From NCBI GenBank assembly GCA_963849305.1, contig CAWKGV010000007.1, positions 228,537 to 292,536 on the forward strand: DNA of 64,000 nucleotides, read 5' to 3'. This document shows positions 8,417 through 17,998 of this stretch, piece by piece. Both the position numbers and the translations under genes were made by a program. This stretch comes from CAWKGV01 sp963849305 (GTDB lineage: Bacteria > Pseudomonadota > Alphaproteobacteria > Acetobacterales > Acetobacteraceae). A model generated the notes under the pieces. The model saw nothing but the letters and a program-made list of their open reading frames with translations. It ran no database searches and was not told the origin of the DNA. Numbering within the stretch: position 1 is the stretch's first letter; every line of letters begins with the position of its first letter.

Positions 8417-9573
8417 CCCGGAACCTCCTGATGAAGCGGGGCGTGAGGCCGCGCACGGCTGGCGCGGAGCAACGCCTCGGGAAGCAGCAGGATGCCGGCC
8501 TCACCCTCGTCGGTGCCGAGCGCCAGCCGCCGTCCGGTGGCCGACCAGGCGAGCGCGGTGACCGAACCGCCGCCCCATGCCTTGGCGAACAGGGCGTCAT
8601 CAGTGCCGGGCTGACACAGCAGGACCGCACCGTTGCCATAGCCGGCCGCAACCACCGGCAATGACGGGTGACACGCGACCGCACATACGTGGGTGAGGCG
8701 GTTGGGCAAGCAGCAGTCCACGGACTCCGCGAGGCGCCCGGTGGTATCGACGCGCCAGCACGTCACGCGCGATGCGCCCGAGGCGGCGAGGAAACTCCCG
8801 TCGAACGCGAAGGAAAGCGCAATCGGCGTGCCCAGACAGGCGCCCAGTTCGATGCCGGCCGGCTCGACGGCCGCCTCGCCCGCGACGCGCCAGCCGTGCA
8901 GCGTGTCGCCGTGCAGGCCGGCGACAAGCCATTTACCATCCGGGCTCCAGGCCAAGGCACACGGACGGCCGGGCGAGGCGAGGTGCCGCACCGTGCCGCC
9001 ATCGTCCGACCAGATCGCCACCCCGTCATCATGCGCGATCGCCAGAAGTCGCCGGACGGGATCGAAGGCGAGCACCGTAACAGTGCTCGGCAGTTGGAGG
9101 ACGTGATGTCCGCGTCCGCTCACATGCACCTCCGGTCCCGACGCGCAGGCGCGCCGCCCGCCGACACCGGCCACCACCAACGCGATCGGACGTTCGGGGA
9201 ACCCGTCGCTCTCGCCGGTCGCCGGGTCTTCGGTGCCGTCCGTGGCGAGCCGGACCAGCCGCCCATCATCGCCGCCACAGAGAAAGCCCGGAGCGTCCGG
9301 ATCGGCCGCGAGCGCGCGGCAAGCGCCCTTATGCACCGCCACGCGGGAGACCGGCGGGCTCGGATCGGCGGGCGGCGTGACCTCGACGCCGCCGCCTTCG
9401 CGCGTCCGCACCTCGGGGCCGCCTGTCCACTGGGCACGGACCAAGACCACTGCGCCATCCTCCAGCCCGAATGCCGCGACTGCCTCGTCGCTGCTCCAAG
9501 CCCCGGCCGACACCCGCGCGCCAAGGGTCCAGTGCGCGCCCAGCAGGCCGATCAGGGGACGATTGACCATCAC
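8413..9573 (-). CDS. WD40/beta-propeller repeat protein
   Basis: A 386-residue protein (GTG 9571-9573 or the adjacent ATG at 9570). It is made of repeated blade-like segments with the WD40 pattern of a turn followed by a hydrophobic strand, for example CALAWSPDGKWLVAGLHGDT, ALSFAFDGSFLAASGASRV and TALAWSATGRRLALGTDEGE. It is expected to form a cytoplasmic beta-propeller scaffold; no signal peptide is seen. It follows adh by 19 bp and overlaps the next small gene by ATGA, so it is part of the same transcript. A role as scaffold for the monooxygenase or its products is only a guess. The frame is intact. Confidence 0.8.
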   Translation of the reverse strand: MMVNRPLIGLLGAHWTLGARVSAGAWSSDEAVAAFGLEDGAVVLVRAQWTGGPEVRTREGGGVEVTPPADPSPPVSRVAVHKGACRALAADPDAPGFLCGGDDGRLVRLATDGTEDPATGESDGFPERPIALVVAGVGGRRACASGPEVHVSGRGHHVLQLPSTVTVLAFDPVRRLLAIAHDDGVAIWSDDGGTVRHLASPGRPCALAWSPDGKWLVAGLHGDTLHGWRVAGEAAVEPAGIELGACLGTPIALSFAFDGSFLAASGASRVTCWRVDTTGRLAESVDCCLPNRLTHVCAVACHPSLPVVAAGYGNGAVLLCQPGTDDALFAKAWGGGSVTALAWSATGRRLALGTDEGEAGILLLPEALLRASRARPHAPLHQEVPG

Positions 9574-9592
9574 AGTCCCGCCGCCGTGTGGT

Positions 9593-10636
9593 TCACGGGA
9601 TCAGCACGGCACGGCCCTTGACCTTGCCGTGATGCAGATCGTGCAGGGCCTGGTTGGCCTCGGCCAGCGGGTATTCGCGGGTGGCGAGGTGGACCAGTCC
9701 GCGATCGGCCAGCGCCATCAGCTCCACCAGCTCAGGGTAGGTGCCGACGAGGTTGCCCACGATGGTTTTTTCGCTGACGATCATGTCCATCGTCGGCAGC
9801 TCGATTTTTCCGCCGTAGCCGACGATGTAGTAGAAGCCGGCGTTGCGCGTCATGGCGATGCCGGTCTTGACCGCGTCGCCCTCCGCGACGAAGTCGATCA
9901 CCGCCTCGGCACCGTTGCCGCCGGTCAGTTCCAGCACCCGCTGCAACTCGTTGCCGTCCGCCTGCACCAGATGATGCGCGCCGCAATCCTTGGCGAGTTG
10001 CAGCGCCATTTCGGAGCGATCGACCGCGATGATCTCGGCCGCGCACAGTGCCCGCAGCACCTGGATCCCGATATGGCCGAGCCCGCCTACGCCGATCGCG
10101 ACCGCGTATTCTCCAGGCAGCAAGTGGCGGGACGCTTTCTTGGTCGCGCGGTAGGCCGTCAGGCCGGCGTCGGTATAGGGTGCGACGTCCTTGGGCGCGA
10201 GCGACTTCGGCAGCTTGATCAGCGAGCGTTCGCCGGTCAGCAGGTATTGGGCATATCCGCCATTGGTATTGATGCCTGGAAACTTGCTTTCGGCTGCGTG
10301 CATGTCATCGCCGCGGCGGCAGGCGAGGCAGTGCCCGCTGGTCACGAGCGGATGGCAAATGACCGGGTCGCCGACTTTGACGCTTTCCACGCCCTTGCCC
10401 ACCGCCTCTACCCAGCCGGCATTCTCGTGGCCCATTATGTAAGGCAACTTCACGTCCACTTTGCTGCGCCAGATCCCTTCGATGACATGCAGGTCGGTGC
10501 GGCAAACGCCAGCACCGCCGATGCGCACGATAAGATCGGTCGGCTGTTCTATCCGCGGGTCCGGCACGTCCTCGTAGCGCACGAAGTCGTCGCGGGTCAG
10601 CGTCTCGTCATAGTGATGCAGGACGGCGGCTTTCAT
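9593..10636 (-). CDS. Zinc-dependent alcohol dehydrogenase (MDR superfamily), NAD-linked
   Basis: A 347-residue medium-chain dehydrogenase. The N-terminal catalytic domain carries GVCRTDLHVIEG (zinc-ligand Cys) and GHENAGWVEAVG (His-Glu). A cysteine-bearing loop GHCLACRRGDD replaces part of the structural-zinc lobe. The Rossmann domain has GVGGLGHIGIQVLRAL, with an acidic VDRSE afterwards that favours NAD over NADP. Group 5 propane monooxygenase loci typically include such an alcohol dehydrogenase for oxidising the propanol formed by the monooxygenase. The start ATG (10634-10636) has a GGGGGAGA ribosome site, and a near-perfect sigma-54 promoter lies 46 bp upstream. Confidence 0.9.
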   Translation of the reverse strand: MKAAVLHHYDETLTRDDFVRYEDVPDPRIEQPTDLIVRIGGAGVCRTDLHVIEGIWRSKVDVKLPYIMGHENAGWVEAVGKGVESVKVGDPVICHPLVTSGHCLACRRGDDMHAAESKFPGINTNGGYAQYLLTGERSLIKLPKSLAPKDVAPYTDAGLTAYRATKKASRHLLPGEYAVAIGVGGLGHIGIQVLRALCAAEIIAVDRSEMALQLAKDCGAHHLVQADGNELQRVLELTGGNGAEAVIDFVAEGDAVKTGIAMTRNAGFYYIVGYGGKIELPTMDMIVSEKTIVGNLVGTYPELVELMALADRGLVHLATREYPLAEANQALHDLHHGKVKGRAVLIP

Positions 10637-10681
10637 TGATTCTCCCCCCGGTGGCCTTTGTCCCGGACAACTATGGCGGAG

Positions 10682-10697
10682 AGCAACTGCCGTGCCA
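10682..10697 (-). promoter_or_regulatory. Sigma-54 promoter of adh (near-perfect consensus)
   Basis: The minus strand reads TGGCACGGCAGTTGCT. This matches the RpoN consensus TGGCACG-N4-TTGCW at every specified base, with correct spacing. It lies about 46 bp before the adh start codon. It strongly supports control of the oxidation locus by the divergent sigma-54 activator. Confidence 0.88.
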
Positions 10698-10784
10698 GTT
10701 AGTCGAGCCCTGCCAGATCAATCCCTTACCGCGGCGGCCAGAAGTGCCCCCTGTCACGCGGCGCAACAGCGCGATCGGGAACAC

Positions 10785-10801
10785 TGTTTCATTCCGGAAC
10801 A
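10785..10801. promoter_or_regulatory. Candidate activator site upstream of adh and of the regulator
   Basis: TGTTTCATTCCGGAACA is an imperfect palindrome (TGTTTC, five bases, GGAACA). It lies about 88 bp upstream of the adh -24/-12 element and 18 bp before the start of the activator gene, so it could serve both activation of adh and autoregulation. It resembles the sites at 8138-8184 over the pattern TGTYYCA-N3-Y-G-R-R-AC. Confidence 0.55.
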
Positions 10802-10819
10802 CCGGGCAGGCCGGCTGGA

Positions 10820-12740
10820 TTGAGCCGCCGTTCGTGCCTAGACTTCGATACAAGCGCCTCGGGTGGCCAGGCGACGAGGAGGAGTCCACTGCCGTCGTCC
10901 GACGAGACGCGCCTCACGCGCGCGCGGATGTACCTCGAACAACGCGGCGCGGCACCCGGCGATCTGCTGTCCTCGGAAATCGCGGCGAGCTGGGTGCGGT
11001 GCCTCGCCGCCGGACTTGATCCCCACCAGCCCCCTGTGATGCGCGTGGCCGACAACGGGGCGCTGCGGCTGGCGCGCGAGCGGCACGACTTCGTGGCCCG
11101 GTTGGCGATGGCGGAGATGCGCAGCCTCTACCACCAGATCGCCGGCACCAACTACATGATCGCCTTCGCGGCCCCGGATGGGATGCTGCTCGAGACCATG
11201 GCGGACCCGACGTTCTTGCCGGCCGCCCGACGTAGCGGCATTTGTCCAGGCGGGATCTGGGGCGAAGCCGATCGTGGCACCAATGCGCTTGGCACCGTCG
11301 CCGCGATCCGCAAACCGGTGACCGTGCATGGCGGCGAGCACTTATTCAGCCAGTTCGGCGGGTTAACCTGCACGGCGGCGCCGGTGTTCGGCCCCGACGC
11401 GCGCTTGGTGGGTATCCTCGACGCCTCCTCGGATTGCCGGTCGCGGCAGACCCACACCCAGGCGCTGGTCTCGATGGCCGTGACTCATATCGAGAACGGG
11501 CTGTTCCGCGATCACCATCAAGGCAATTTCGTCCTCGCCTTCCACAGTCGCGCCGAGTACCTGCACACGACCTCGGCCGCGCTGGTCGCTGTCGATCACG
11601 ACGGCACGCTGCTGGGCACCAACGCGCAAGCCCGTTTCCTGCTGCAAGGCTTGCCCGCCTTGCCTGGGCGCCATTTCCGGGAGGTCTTCCGCACCGAGTT
11701 CGATTCCCTGCTCCGCCGGGCGCGCACGCAGGAGCGGCTGCTCCTGCATGACGTGGTCGGCAGCGCCTTCGTAGCGACGGCCGAGAACATGCGCCGGGTG
11801 CCGATGGTCGTCGCGCCGCCCCCGAAGCCTTCCCGCTCGGGCGCAGGCGGGATTCGTCGCAGGCGATCCGGTCGTCATAGCGGCGGTGCGGCAGGCGGAG
11901 CAGGCGGCGGCCCGCCGTCTGCCGGTCCTGATCCGCGGCGAGACCGGCACCGGCAAGGACGAGCTTGCCCGTCACGCCCACGCGGCGAGCGGGCGGCGAG
12001 GACCGTTCGTGCCGGTGAACTGCGCCGCGTTGCCAGGGAGCCTGATCGAAAGCGAGCTGTTCGGCTACGCCGACGGCGCGTTCACAGGCGCCCGCCGGCA
12101 GGGCGCGAAGGGCCTGGTCGAGCAGGCCGATGGCGGCACGCTGTTCTTGGACGAGATTGGCGACATGCCGCCCAGTTTGCAAGCGGTACTGTTGCGTTTG
12201 CTCGACGATTGGACGGTGCGCCCACTGGGCGGCGGGCGCTACCGGAAGGTGGACGTACTGCTGTTGGCGGCGACCAACGTCGACCTGGAGCAACGGATCA
12301 CCGCCGGCCGTTTCCGCGCCGACCTGTTCTATCGCCTGAACATTGTCGAGCTGCGCCTGCCCGCGCTGGCCGAGCGGAGCGACTTCGCGGAGATCGCGAC
12401 CGCCTTGCTGGAAAAACTCGCGCCGGGTGTGCGGATCGCGCCGGATGCGCTTGCCCACCTTAAGACCAGGTCTTGGCCGGGCAACATCCGCGAGCTGCAC
12501 AACGCGCTGGCCCGGCTCACGCTGGCCTGCGGCACGGGCGTCATCGAGCTGGCGGCGGTGACGAAGTTCTCGGGTGCGCCGCCGACGACAAAAGCCAGCC
12601 GCTCGGCATCGCCGCTACGCGAGTCCGTGCGTACCCGCATCTCCTCGGTTTATCAACAGGAAGCCCGCAATGTCGCCCGCACCGCGCGCCGGCTGGGCGT
12701 ATCCCGCAACACCATCTACCGGGCCATACGGGCCGACTGA
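10820..12740 (+). CDS. Sigma-54-dependent transcriptional activator (AcoR type), frameshifted
   Basis: Read from a TTG at 10820, although the true start is uncertain. It has an N-terminal sensory part with a GAF-like region (GICPGGIWGEADRGTNALGT), a central AAA+ domain, and a C-terminal Fis-type helix-turn-helix (NVARTARRLGVSRNTIYRAI). The AAA+ domain shows Walker A RGETGTGKDELARH, the sigma-54 contact loop GAFTGA and Walker B GGTLFLDEIGD. A single-base shift near 11840 separates the sensory part from the AAA+ part. It is transcribed divergently from adh. The perfect sigma-54 promoter of adh and the candidate prm promoter make it the likely activator of the alkane-oxidation locus. Its 3' end overlaps the convergent cfa gene by 25 bp. 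Confidence 0.87.
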
Positions 12741-13978
12741 TCGAGGTTGGCCGGCAGGGTCGCAGACAATTCCGCGGCGGATATGTAATCGCGCGTAAGT
12801 GGTACCGCAGTCTGTCGGCGAGCGAGCTGGATTTGGAAGACCATCATATTCTCTCGTCGGAACGATAACTCTGCCCCCGCGAGATAGAACTCGAACATGC
12901 GGCAAAACCGCTCATCGTAAATCGCGGCGATGGTGTCGCGATTGGCGGAGAAGCGGCGGCGCCAGTGGCGCAAAGTCTCCGCGTAGTGGAGCCGCAATAT
13001 TTCGATGTCCGTCGTAAGCAGGCCAGATCCCTCGATCGAAGGGAGCACCTCCGAGAGCGCCGGGCAGTAGCCACCCGGGAAGATGTACTTCGCGAGCCAG
13101 GGATTTGTGCTCCCCCGGACTTCGTTCCGGCCGATCGCGTGCAGGAGCGCCACGCCGTCCGGTTTCAAGCAGCGAGACACGGTCGCAAAAAATTGCGGAT
13201 AATACCCGACCCCGACATGCTCGAACATCCCTACCGAAACGATCCGGTCGAAGCTTTGGTCCACCGCGCGATAATCGAGCAGTTCAAAGCTCACCCGATC
13301 CTGCAACCCTTCGGCCGCCGCCCGCGCGCGCGACTCGGCGAGCTGCTCGGCGGCCAGGGTGATACCGAGCACCTTCGCGCCGTACTCGCGCGCGAGGGTC
13401 AGCGCCAGGCCACCCCAGCCGGAGCCGATGTCAAGCACCGTGAGGTTCGGCCGATCCAGGCGGAGTTTGGCGGCGATATGACGTTTCTTGGCCGCTTGCG
13501 CCTCCTCCAATGATTCATCCCCACGGGGAAAGTAGGCGCAAGAATATTGCCGGTCGCGATCGAGGAACAGGCTGTAGAGCCTGCCGTTCAGGTCATAGTG
13601 GTGGGCGGCGTTGCGGCGCGCGACGCGGGCCGGGTTGTGCTGATCGACCCGGCGCTTGACCCGGCCGACAGCGGCGCGCAGCTGCGCGATCGGATGGCCC
13701 GTCGCGTTGGCCGCCAGATTCGAGACCAGCACATCCAACGCATCGTAGATGCCGCAGCCCTCGGGCACCAGCGCGCCACTCATATAGGATTCGCCGACCG
13801 CGAGCGTCGGATTCAGCACCAACCGGCGGATCGTGGCCGCATCGCGGATGGCGATCGCCGCCTCAGCCCCGGAGCCGGGCGGGCCGGCATACACCGTTAC
13901 GCGCCCATCAGGCCACCGCACGGCGAGGCGGCCCGATGTGACGAATCGCCTGAGAATAGCGTGAAGCGCAGCCTGCAT
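12716..13978 (-). CDS. cfa: Cyclopropane-fatty-acyl-phospholipid synthase
   Basis: A 420-residue SAM-dependent methyltransferase that adds a methylene bridge to unsaturated acyl chains of membrane phospholipids. Visible motifs are the SAM-binding VLDIGSGWGGLALTLA followed by GAKVLGITLAAEQ, the family signature FDRIVSVGMFEHVG, and the C-terminal region LHYAETLRHWRRRFSANRD. An N-terminal SCP2-like or lipid-contact domain of about 130 residues precedes the core. I chose the ATG at 13976-13978 because GGGGGAGG lies directly upstream; an in-frame ATG at 14020 is also possible. It converges on and overlaps the end of the sigma-54 regulator. Confidence 0.93.
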   Translation of the reverse strand: MQAALHAILRRFVTSGRLAVRWPDGRVTVYAGPPGSGAEAAIAIRDAATIRRLVLNPTLAVGESYMSGALVPEGCGIYDALDVLVSNLAANATGHPIAQLRAAVGRVKRRVDQHNPARVARRNAAHHYDLNGRLYSLFLDRDRQYSCAYFPRGDESLEEAQAAKKRHIAAKLRLDRPNLTVLDIGSGWGGLALTLAREYGAKVLGITLAAEQLAESRARAAAEGLQDRVSFELLDYRAVDQSFDRIVSVGMFEHVGVGYYPQFFATVSRCLKPDGVALLHAIGRNEVRGSTNPWLAKYIFPGGYCPALSEVLPSIEGSGLLTTDIEILRLHYAETLRHWRRRFSANRDTIAAIYDERFCRMFEFYLAGAELSFRRENMMVFQIQLARRQTAVPLTRDYISAAELSATLPANLDQSARMAR

Positions 13979-14075
13979 CGACCTCCCCCCATCGCACTGC
14001 ATGTGCAAGAAGAGAGACATTGGACAAGCCGGCGGGTTCCGTCAAAGCGGCGGGAACGGCCGGTCGCGCCTCCCG

Positions 14076-14741
14076 TTACCCCAGATGCTTGGCGAAGAAG
14101 TCGAGCGTGCGGCGCTGGGCCTGCTCATAGGCCTTCTGGCTGTAACTGCCCCGCTCGTCGCAGCCGAACCCGTGCCCGGCGCCGGTATAGACGTAGATCT
14201 CCGCCTTCGGCTGCGCGGCGCGGATCGCGTCCACGTCGGTCATCGGGATCGAGGCGTCCTGGTCGCCGAAATGCATCTGCACCGGGCAATTCGGGCGCTC
14301 GTCCTTGGTTCCGGCGATGCCGCCGCCGTACCAGCAGGAGGCGGCGGCGAACTTGCGCGTGCGCGTGGCACCCCACCAAGCGACCGTGCCGCCGAAGCAA
14401 TAGCCGACGATGCCGAGCTTCTTGCCGGCCAGATGATTGGCCGCCGCCTCGACATCCGCCATCACCTGGGCGTCGGTGAGCTGCATTCGGTAGTCGCGGC
14501 CCTTGTCGATGTCGGCCTGGGTGTAGCCAAGCTCCACGCCTCGCTCGGCCCGGTCGTAGAGCGCCGGGGCGATGACGGCGTAGCCCTCCGCGGCGAACCG
14601 GTCGGCCATGGTCCGGATGTGGTGGTTGACGCCGAAGATCTCCTGGATGACGACGATCCCCTTGGTGGCGTCCGAGGGTCCGGCGGTATAGGCCGAGAGC
14701 GTGTGGCCGTCGGCGGCTTTCAGGTCGATGCTGCTGCCCAT
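14076..14741 (-). CDS. Dienelactone hydrolase family protein
   Basis: A 221-residue alpha/beta hydrolase of the dienelactone hydrolase family, which opens lactone rings in aromatic degradation and also includes broader esterases. The nucleophile is Cys in GIVGYCFGGTVAW and the catalytic His is in YTGAGHGFGCDE; the Asp is probably in FGDQDASIPMTD. The N-terminus IDLKAADGHTLSAYTAGP is typical of the family. The gene stands alone on the minus strand behind cfa. There is no signal peptide, so it should be cytoplasmic. Confidence 0.92.
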   Translation of the reverse strand: MGSSIDLKAADGHTLSAYTAGPSDATKGIVVIQEIFGVNHHIRTMADRFAAEGYAVIAPALYDRAERGVELGYTQADIDKGRDYRMQLTDAQVMADVEAAANHLAGKKLGIVGYCFGGTVAWWGATRTRKFAAASCWYGGGIAGTKDERPNCPVQMHFGDQDASIPMTDVDAIRAAQPKAEIYVYTGAGHGFGCDERGSYSQKAYEQAQRRTLDFFAKHLG

Positions 14742-15039
14742 GATCTTCGTCCTTCAGGTTTTCCAGGCCAGCATGGCGGCCTGAACGGGATCGTCAAGCC
14801 CGGCCAACGACGCGTGATGGTCAGCTTGATTGTTGGTTCCGGCCCATTACCAGTGCCCAGAGACACCCAGCTAGTGCGACTCGGCGACGCTTGGTGCGGG
14901 CACTGACGTCGGCCGGGGCGGTAGTGATTGCCCGCCACGCTCTTCCCAAAACTGACTTGAAGCAAAGGCCGTGTTTCGGCCACATTGGCCTGACCGGCCA
15001 GCGGGGAACTGGCCTGGCAAAACAGGGAGGTGACACCCA

Positions 15040-15480
15040 ATGCGAACACTCGTGCTCGCTTTAGTCGCGGTCGGTGCGATGACGCTCGGGGCCGAGGCGC
15101 AGACGACCAAGCCAGCGGTCGGCAGCCAGGAAGTCTACTGGGTCATTACTGTCGCTGTGCAACCCGCGCAAATGGCCAATTTTAAGCAGGTCGTCGCGCC
15201 GCTCGTCGCCGCGACCGAGAAGGAGCCGGGTGCGATCGACTACGAATACAACGTCGGCGCCGATCAGAGCACCGTCGACATTTACGAGCGCTACCGCGAC
15301 TTAAACGCTGTGGTGGCGCATGTCGCGCAGACATTCGGCCCGAACTTCTCCAAGCGCTTCCTTGAACTGGCGAAGCCGACCCGGTTCGTAGTCTATGGCA
15401 CGCCGAGCGCTGAGGCTAAGAAGGTGCTGGCGGGCTTCAACCCGGTCTATATGACCCCGTTCGACGGCTTCACCCGCTAG
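15040..15480 (+). CDS. Secreted antibiotic-biosynthesis-monooxygenase (ABM) domain protein
   Basis: A 146-residue protein with a cleavable signal peptide (MRTLVLALVAVGAMTLGAEA, cleavage before QTTKP). It has a ferredoxin-like ABM domain: the strand VYWVITVAVQPAQMANFKQV, the motif EPGAIDYEYN, then VDIYERYRD and VAHVAQTF. ABM proteins include quinol monooxygenases and heme-degrading or stress proteins; the substrate cannot be told. It has a good ribosome site (AGGGAGG) and is followed by a 156-bp gap, containing a weak 7-bp stem at 15514-15531, before dnaN. Confidence 0.8.
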   Translation: MRTLVLALVAVGAMTLGAEAQTTKPAVGSQEVYWVITVAVQPAQMANFKQVVAPLVAATEKEPGAIDYEYNVGADQSTVDIYERYRDLNAVVAHVAQTFGPNFSKRFLELAKPTRFVVYGTPSAEAKKVLAGFNPVYMTPFDGFTR

Positions 15481-15636
15481 GGAGGATCGGAGCGGTCCAT
15501 CCATCGTCCCTTACCTGGCGAGCACGCCAGGAGAGGGACCTCAGGCCCGGGACGCCCCTGGCCTTGGTCATGGCGAGGTTGCTACACTGGCGCGCCGATT
15601 CGGCCTGTCTGGCTCGCTAGAGTGAGGTAACACGCG

Positions 15637-16763
15637 ATGAAGCTGAAGGCCGACCGGGCCTCGCTCCTGAAGGCACTGGCCCACGTGCAAAGCGTGGTCG
15701 AGCGGCGCAACACCATCCCGATCCTGGCCAATGTCCTGATCGCCGTCCGCGAGGGCAGGCTCCAGCTAACCGCCACCGACATGGAGATCGCGATCGTCGA
15801 GGACGTGCCGGCGAGCACGGTCCGAAACGGCGCCTGTACAGCCCCCGCGGCAACCCTCTACGAGATCGTCCGCAAGTTGCCGGAAGGCGCCGAGGTCGAG
15901 CTGGAGCATCCGGGCGGGGAGGCGCATCTCGCGCTACGGGCCGGGCGCTACATGGACCAGCCTGGTCGTACTGCCGCCGGACGATTTCCCGTCCATGACC
16001 GCGGGCAGTCTGCCGCATAAGTTCAGCCTGTCGGCGCAGGTGCTCCGGGGGTTGATCGACCGGACCCGCTTCGCGATCAGCACCGAGGAGACGCGCTATT
16101 ACCTCAACGGCATCTTCCTCCATGCCGCCGAGAGCGAGGGGACGCGGTTAATGCGCGCCGTGGCGACCGATGGGCACCGTCTCGCCCGGGTCGAGGAGCC
16201 GCTGCCCGAGGGCGCCGGCGCCATGCCCGGGGTGATTGTACCGCGCAAGACCGTGAACGAATTGCGCAAGCTGCTGGACGAAGTGACCGGCAATGTGGAT
16301 GTCGCGCTCTCGGACACCCGCATCCAATTCCATCTCGATGCCGTGCTGCTGACCAGCAAGCTGATCGACGGCACCTTCCCCGAATACGAGCGCGTGATCC
16401 CGCGCGGCAACGACAAGGTGCTGCGGGTGGGCGTGAAGGACTTCTCGGACGCGGTGGCCCGGGTGGCGGCGATCTCCTCGGAACGATCCCGGCCGGTTAA
16501 GCTCAGCGTTTCGCGCAACCTGCTGATCTTGTCGGCCTCCAGCCCCGAGCAGGGCACGGCGAGCGAGGAGCTGGACTCGGATCGGGTATCGTACGAACTC
16601 GGGGCCGTTGGAGATCGGCTTCCAGGCGCGCTATCTCAACGATATCACCGACCAGATCGCCGAGCAGGTGGAGTTCCGGTTCGCGGACGGCTCGGCCCCG
16701 ACCGTGGTGCTGGATGGCGCCGACGTGAGCGCCCTTTATGTCCTGATGCCGATGCGTGTCTAA
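15637..16763 (+). CDS. dnaN: DNA polymerase III beta sliding clamp, frameshifted in this sequence
   Basis: The clamp that tethers DNA polymerase III and other repair polymerases to DNA. The three parts of the protein lie in two shifted frames: the N-terminal MKLKADRASLLKALAHVQSV, the middle FAISTEETRYYLNGIFLH and RAVATDGHRLARVEEPLP, and the end VSALYVLMPMRV. One shift lies near 15950 and an extra base is present near 16600. Since dnaN is essential and the residues on both sides of each shift are well conserved, these are best read as consensus errors. Its stop overlaps the GTG start of recF, and dnaN-recF-gyrB form one block. Confidence 0.95.
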
Positions 16764-17946
16764 TGCGGCCGCGCTGCGCCTGCTTCGACTGAGCCTGACC
16801 CAGTTCCGCAATTATCCGGCGTTCACGTGGCGGCCGGCGGGGCGGATCGGCGTGCTGTTCGGCCCCAACGGCAGCGGCAAGACCAATCTGCTGGAAGCGG
16901 TCTCACTGCTGGTCCCCGGCCGCGGGCTGCGCGGCGCCCGCAACGCCGAGCTGGCGCGGCGCGGGCCGGAGGCAACCGGGCAGTGGGCTGTAGCCGGGCG
17001 GTTCGCGACCGCTTCGGGGCCGCTCGACATCGGCACCGGCACGCCCCCGGATGGCCCGGCGGACCGGCGGGCCTTCCTCGTTGACGGCGGCACGCCGCGC
17101 CGGCAAGCCGAGATCGCCGACCGGGTGGCCGCGGTCTGGCTCACCCCGCAAATGGACCGGCTGTTCCTGGAAGGGGCGGCGGGGCGGCGGCGGTTCCTCG
17201 ATCGTCTCGTCCTGGCCCTGGAGCCGGGGCATGGCCGGGAGCTGGGCGCGCACGACGCGGCGATGGCCGAGCGCAACCGGCTGCTGGCTCGCGATCGGCA
17301 GGACGCGGCCTGGCTGGCCGGGCTCGAGGATGCGATGGCGAGGCACGCGGTGGCGGCGACGGCGAGCCGCATGGGCCTGGTGGCCCGGCTCGACCGCGTA
17401 CTGGCCGAAGGTGTCGTGCCAGGCTTCCCGCCGGCCCGGATCGTGCTCGCCTGCCCAATCGCCGAGCGGCTGGCGACGACGCCGGCCGTGGCGGTGGAGG
17501 ACTGGTTGCGGCAGGGGCTGGCGGCCGCCAGGGCGCGCGATGCGGCGGCCGGCGGCGCGGCGCTCGGCGCCCATCGTGCCGACATGGCGCTGAGCGACGC
17601 GGCCACCGGCTTGCCGGCGGCACTCGCCAGCACGGGCGAGCAGAAGGCGCTGTTGCTTGGCGTGATCCTCGCCCATGCGGGGCTGATCGCCGAGGCGCGG
17701 GGCTTCGCGCCCCTGCTCCTGCTCGACGAGCCGGCGGTCCATCTCGACCCGACGCGCCGGTCGGCGCTGTTCATGGCACTCGCCGCGCTGCCCGCGCAGG
17801 CGCTGCTGACCGGCACCGATGCCGAGGTATTCTTGCCGCTCGCCGACGCGGCCGAAGGCCTGCGTACGGGCGGCGGGCAGCTCGTTCCCGACCCGCGCTT
17901 TTCCGCCGGCGCGGCGCCGGTTTCCCCTGTGCCCGGAGCCCTGTAG
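16756..17946 (+). CDS. recF: DNA replication and repair protein RecF
   Basis: A 396-residue SMC-like ATPase that helps load RecA at gaps and restart stalled forks. It has Walker A FGPNGSGKTNLLEAV, the ABC-type signature region LASTGEQKALLLGVILAHA and Walker B FAPLLLLDEPAVHLD. The start is GTG at 16756-16758, overlapping the end of dnaN by 8 bp, the usual tight dnaN-recF arrangement. It is very rich in Ala, Arg and Gly, in line with the high genomic GC. The frame is intact, and the long antisense frame across it is only a composition effect. Confidence 0.96.
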   Translation: MSNAAALRLLRLSLTQFRNYPAFTWRPAGRIGVLFGPNGSGKTNLLEAVSLLVPGRGLRGARNAELARRGPEATGQWAVAGRFATASGPLDIGTGTPPDGPADRRAFLVDGGTPRRQAEIADRVAAVWLTPQMDRLFLEGAAGRRRFLDRLVLALEPGHGRELGAHDAAMAERNRLLARDRQDAAWLAGLEDAMARHAVAATASRMGLVARLDRVLAEGVVPGFPPARIVLACPIAERLATTPAVAVEDWLRQGLAAARARDAAAGGAALGAHRADMALSDAATGLPAALASTGEQKALLLGVILAHAGLIAEARGFAPLLLLDEPAVHLDPTRRSALFMALAALPAQALLTGTDAEVFLPLADAAEGLRTGGGQLVPDPRFSAGAAPVSPVPGAL

Positions 17947-17998
17947 CGGCTATATACTAGAGTATCCTCCACACCATCGCATTGAGGTTATCCGCGGC

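Noticed and set aside
16812..17972. 386-residue open frame antisense to recF
   Set aside because: Low-complexity Arg/Ala/Ser composition, no start context, fully covered by a well-supported recF.
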